Notes under the pieces: generated by a model
The model's input: the letters and a program-made list of their open reading frames with translations, nothing else
Database searches by the model: none
Told to the model about the DNA's origin: nothing
Position numbers and translations under genes: made by a program
Shown: one piece after another, positions 63,318 to 64,000 of the stretch
Layout: each line of letters starts with the position of its first letter
How positions within the stretch are numbered: position 1 is the stretch's first letter
Assembly: GCA_963798435.1 (NCBI GenBank)
Contig: CAWCTF010000001.1
Coordinates: 62,001 to 126,000, forward strand
Length of the DNA: 64,000 nt
Direction of reading: 5' to 3'
Source of the DNA: JALHST01 sp963798435
GTDB lineage: Bacteria > Bacteroidota > Bacteroidia > Flavobacteriales > Flavobacteriaceae

Positions 63318-63334
63318 GTATCGCTACGCGATAC
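63318..63334. repeat. 17-bp hairpin palindrome between truA and the divergent gene
   Basis: GTATCGC-TAC-GCGATAC, a perfect 7-bp inverted repeat with a 3-base loop, 36 bp from the truA start and 78 bp from the start at 63412. Could be an operator or a transcript hairpin. Confidence 0.4.
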
Positions 63335-63411
63335 TTTAGGTGACAATTTGCAAGACATTATCAATAGAAATTTTTGTACCTTAATTGACTCAACCAACAA
63401 AAAATAAAAAA

Positions 63412-63852
63412 ATGAACCAAAAACATGCCGTAAAACCACCTGCGTGGTTTTGGATGGTCAGTGTATTGGCCCTATTATGGAACCTCGTGGGCGTAGGAGC
63501 CTATTTACAACAGGTATTCATGTCTGCCGAGGATCTAGAACTCCTCACTCAAGAACAACGACAGCTCCTGGAGGTGCAACCCCTTTGGGTACATAGTGCG
63601 TTTGCGATTGCGGTTTGGGCCGGAGCCCTAGGATGCATCGCATTGTTACTTCGGAAAAAATGGGCGGCTCCTGTCTTAATCGTTTCGCTACTAGGAGCCC
63701 TTGCACAGATGTTCTATTCGTTCTTTTTGAGCGACGCTTCCCCTACCGTATCAGGCGCGAGTGCGGTGATCATGCCAATCGTAATTATCGTAGTGGGGTT
63801 TCTATTGGTTTTCCTGGCACGTTCAGCCTCTCATAAAAAGTGGCTCACGTAA
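63412..63852 (+). CDS. Four-helix integral membrane protein of unknown function
   Basis: The ATG at 63412 (MNQKHAVKPPAWFWMVSVLA) is preferred over an in-frame TTG at 63385. About 146 residues with four membrane helices (PAWFWMVSVLALLWNLVGVG, HSAFAIAVWAGALGCIALLL, APVLIVSLLGALAQMFYSFF, VIMPIVIIVVGFLLVFLARS). The PPAWFW start is common in small Flavobacteriaceae membrane proteins. No functional motif. The rest of the window (63853-64000) shows nothing. Confidence 0.8.
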   Translation: MNQKHAVKPPAWFWMVSVLALLWNLVGVGAYLQQVFMSAEDLELLTQEQRQLLEVQPLWVHSAFAIAVWAGALGCIALLLRKKWAAPVLIVSLLGALAQMFYSFFLSDASPTVSGASAVIMPIVIIVVGFLLVFLARSASHKKWLT

Positions 63853-64000
63853 AAACCCCACTAGTAGAAATAAGATTGAATGCGATCGCTAAAAATTGAA
63901 AAGCGTTCCACACGTCTTATTTCACAACAGGTATTCAGACATTGTCAACATTGTGTGCACTTTGTCGATATTTATGAAATAATACATATTTGATGCCGTT

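Noticed and set aside
1..64000. tRNA, rRNA, CRISPR arrays, insertion sequences or prophage genes
   Set aside because: I looked for clover-leaf arms, regularly spaced repeats, transposase motifs and terminal inverted repeats in the gaps and found none that hold up.

Overview
This is a chromosomal window of a member of the Bacteroidota, most likely a marine Flavobacteriaceae. The evidence is a short RpoD/SigA of 287 residues, GLPGLI and DUF5916 outer-membrane families, SusC-like TonB receptor architecture, many small lipoproteins, A-rich ribosome-binding regions, and several promoters that fit the Bacteroidota -7 box TAnnTTTG. Gene density is high, base composition looks even, and I see no rRNA, tRNA, insertion sequence, prophage or CRISPR array.

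Layout. 1-5.4 kb: the start of a DUF1080 lipoprotein, an EamA exporter, a periplasmic thioredoxin-like protein, a cluster of three very small genes (two of them paralogous 37-residue peptides), a DUF4251 protein, a lipoprotein and a lysine-rich cold-shock-domain protein. 6-11 kb: a GntR regulator with a palindromic operator, an ECF sigma factor with a membrane partner, an M4 peptidase coupled to an emfourin-like inhibitor, and a frameshifted amidohydrolase. 10.5-18.6 kb: all minus strand; a MobA-like nucleotidyltransferase, a NagB-like deaminase, a DUF5916 outer-membrane protein with a frameshift, a GMC oxidoreductase with its gluconate-dehydrogenase-type subunit 3, a Gfo/Idh/MocA oxidoreductase and a ChbG/YdjC-like deacetylase. 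Together these suggest oxidation of (amino)sugars or glycosides in the envelope. 18.7-27.5 kb: a VWA lipoprotein, a phosphodiesterase, an envelope operon (c-type-heme/FG-GAP protein, 3D-domain lipoprotein, DinB, amidase, M14 carboxypeptidase), a beta-lactamase-fold hydrolase and a DM13 lipoprotein. 27.8-34.2 kb: menB, a glycosyltransferase, a helicase, a hydroxyacid dehydrogenase, a DUF6155 protein and rpoD.

34.2-47 kb holds the most distinctive material. Two tandem paralogous 32-33 residue peptides follow rpoD on the opposite strand. An ILEI/FAM3-like domain fused to a GDPD domain comes next. Then a seven-gene minus-strand operon encodes a degenerate histidine kinase, an Hpt protein, a stand-alone receiver, a membrane-anchored HEAT-repeat protein, a processive GT2 synthase, an LtaS-like phosphoglycerol transferase with TPRs, and a TPR-YaiO outer-membrane barrel. 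I read this as a polysaccharide synthesis, decoration and export machine with its own phosphorelay.

47-64 kb: a thioesterase, an aldehyde dehydrogenase, a LolA-like protein, a large VPS10/BNR-repeat secreted protein, three tandem paralogous small secreted two-cysteine proteins (the first frameshifted) followed by a GLPGLI protein and a TonB-dependent receptor, a DUF2461 protein, cysE-cysM, corA, truA and a small membrane protein.

Three genes each carry one single-base indel in a run of A (near 10055, 14140 and 53796). These could be assembly errors or real lesions. All assignments were made by reading the sequence; no database search was run.
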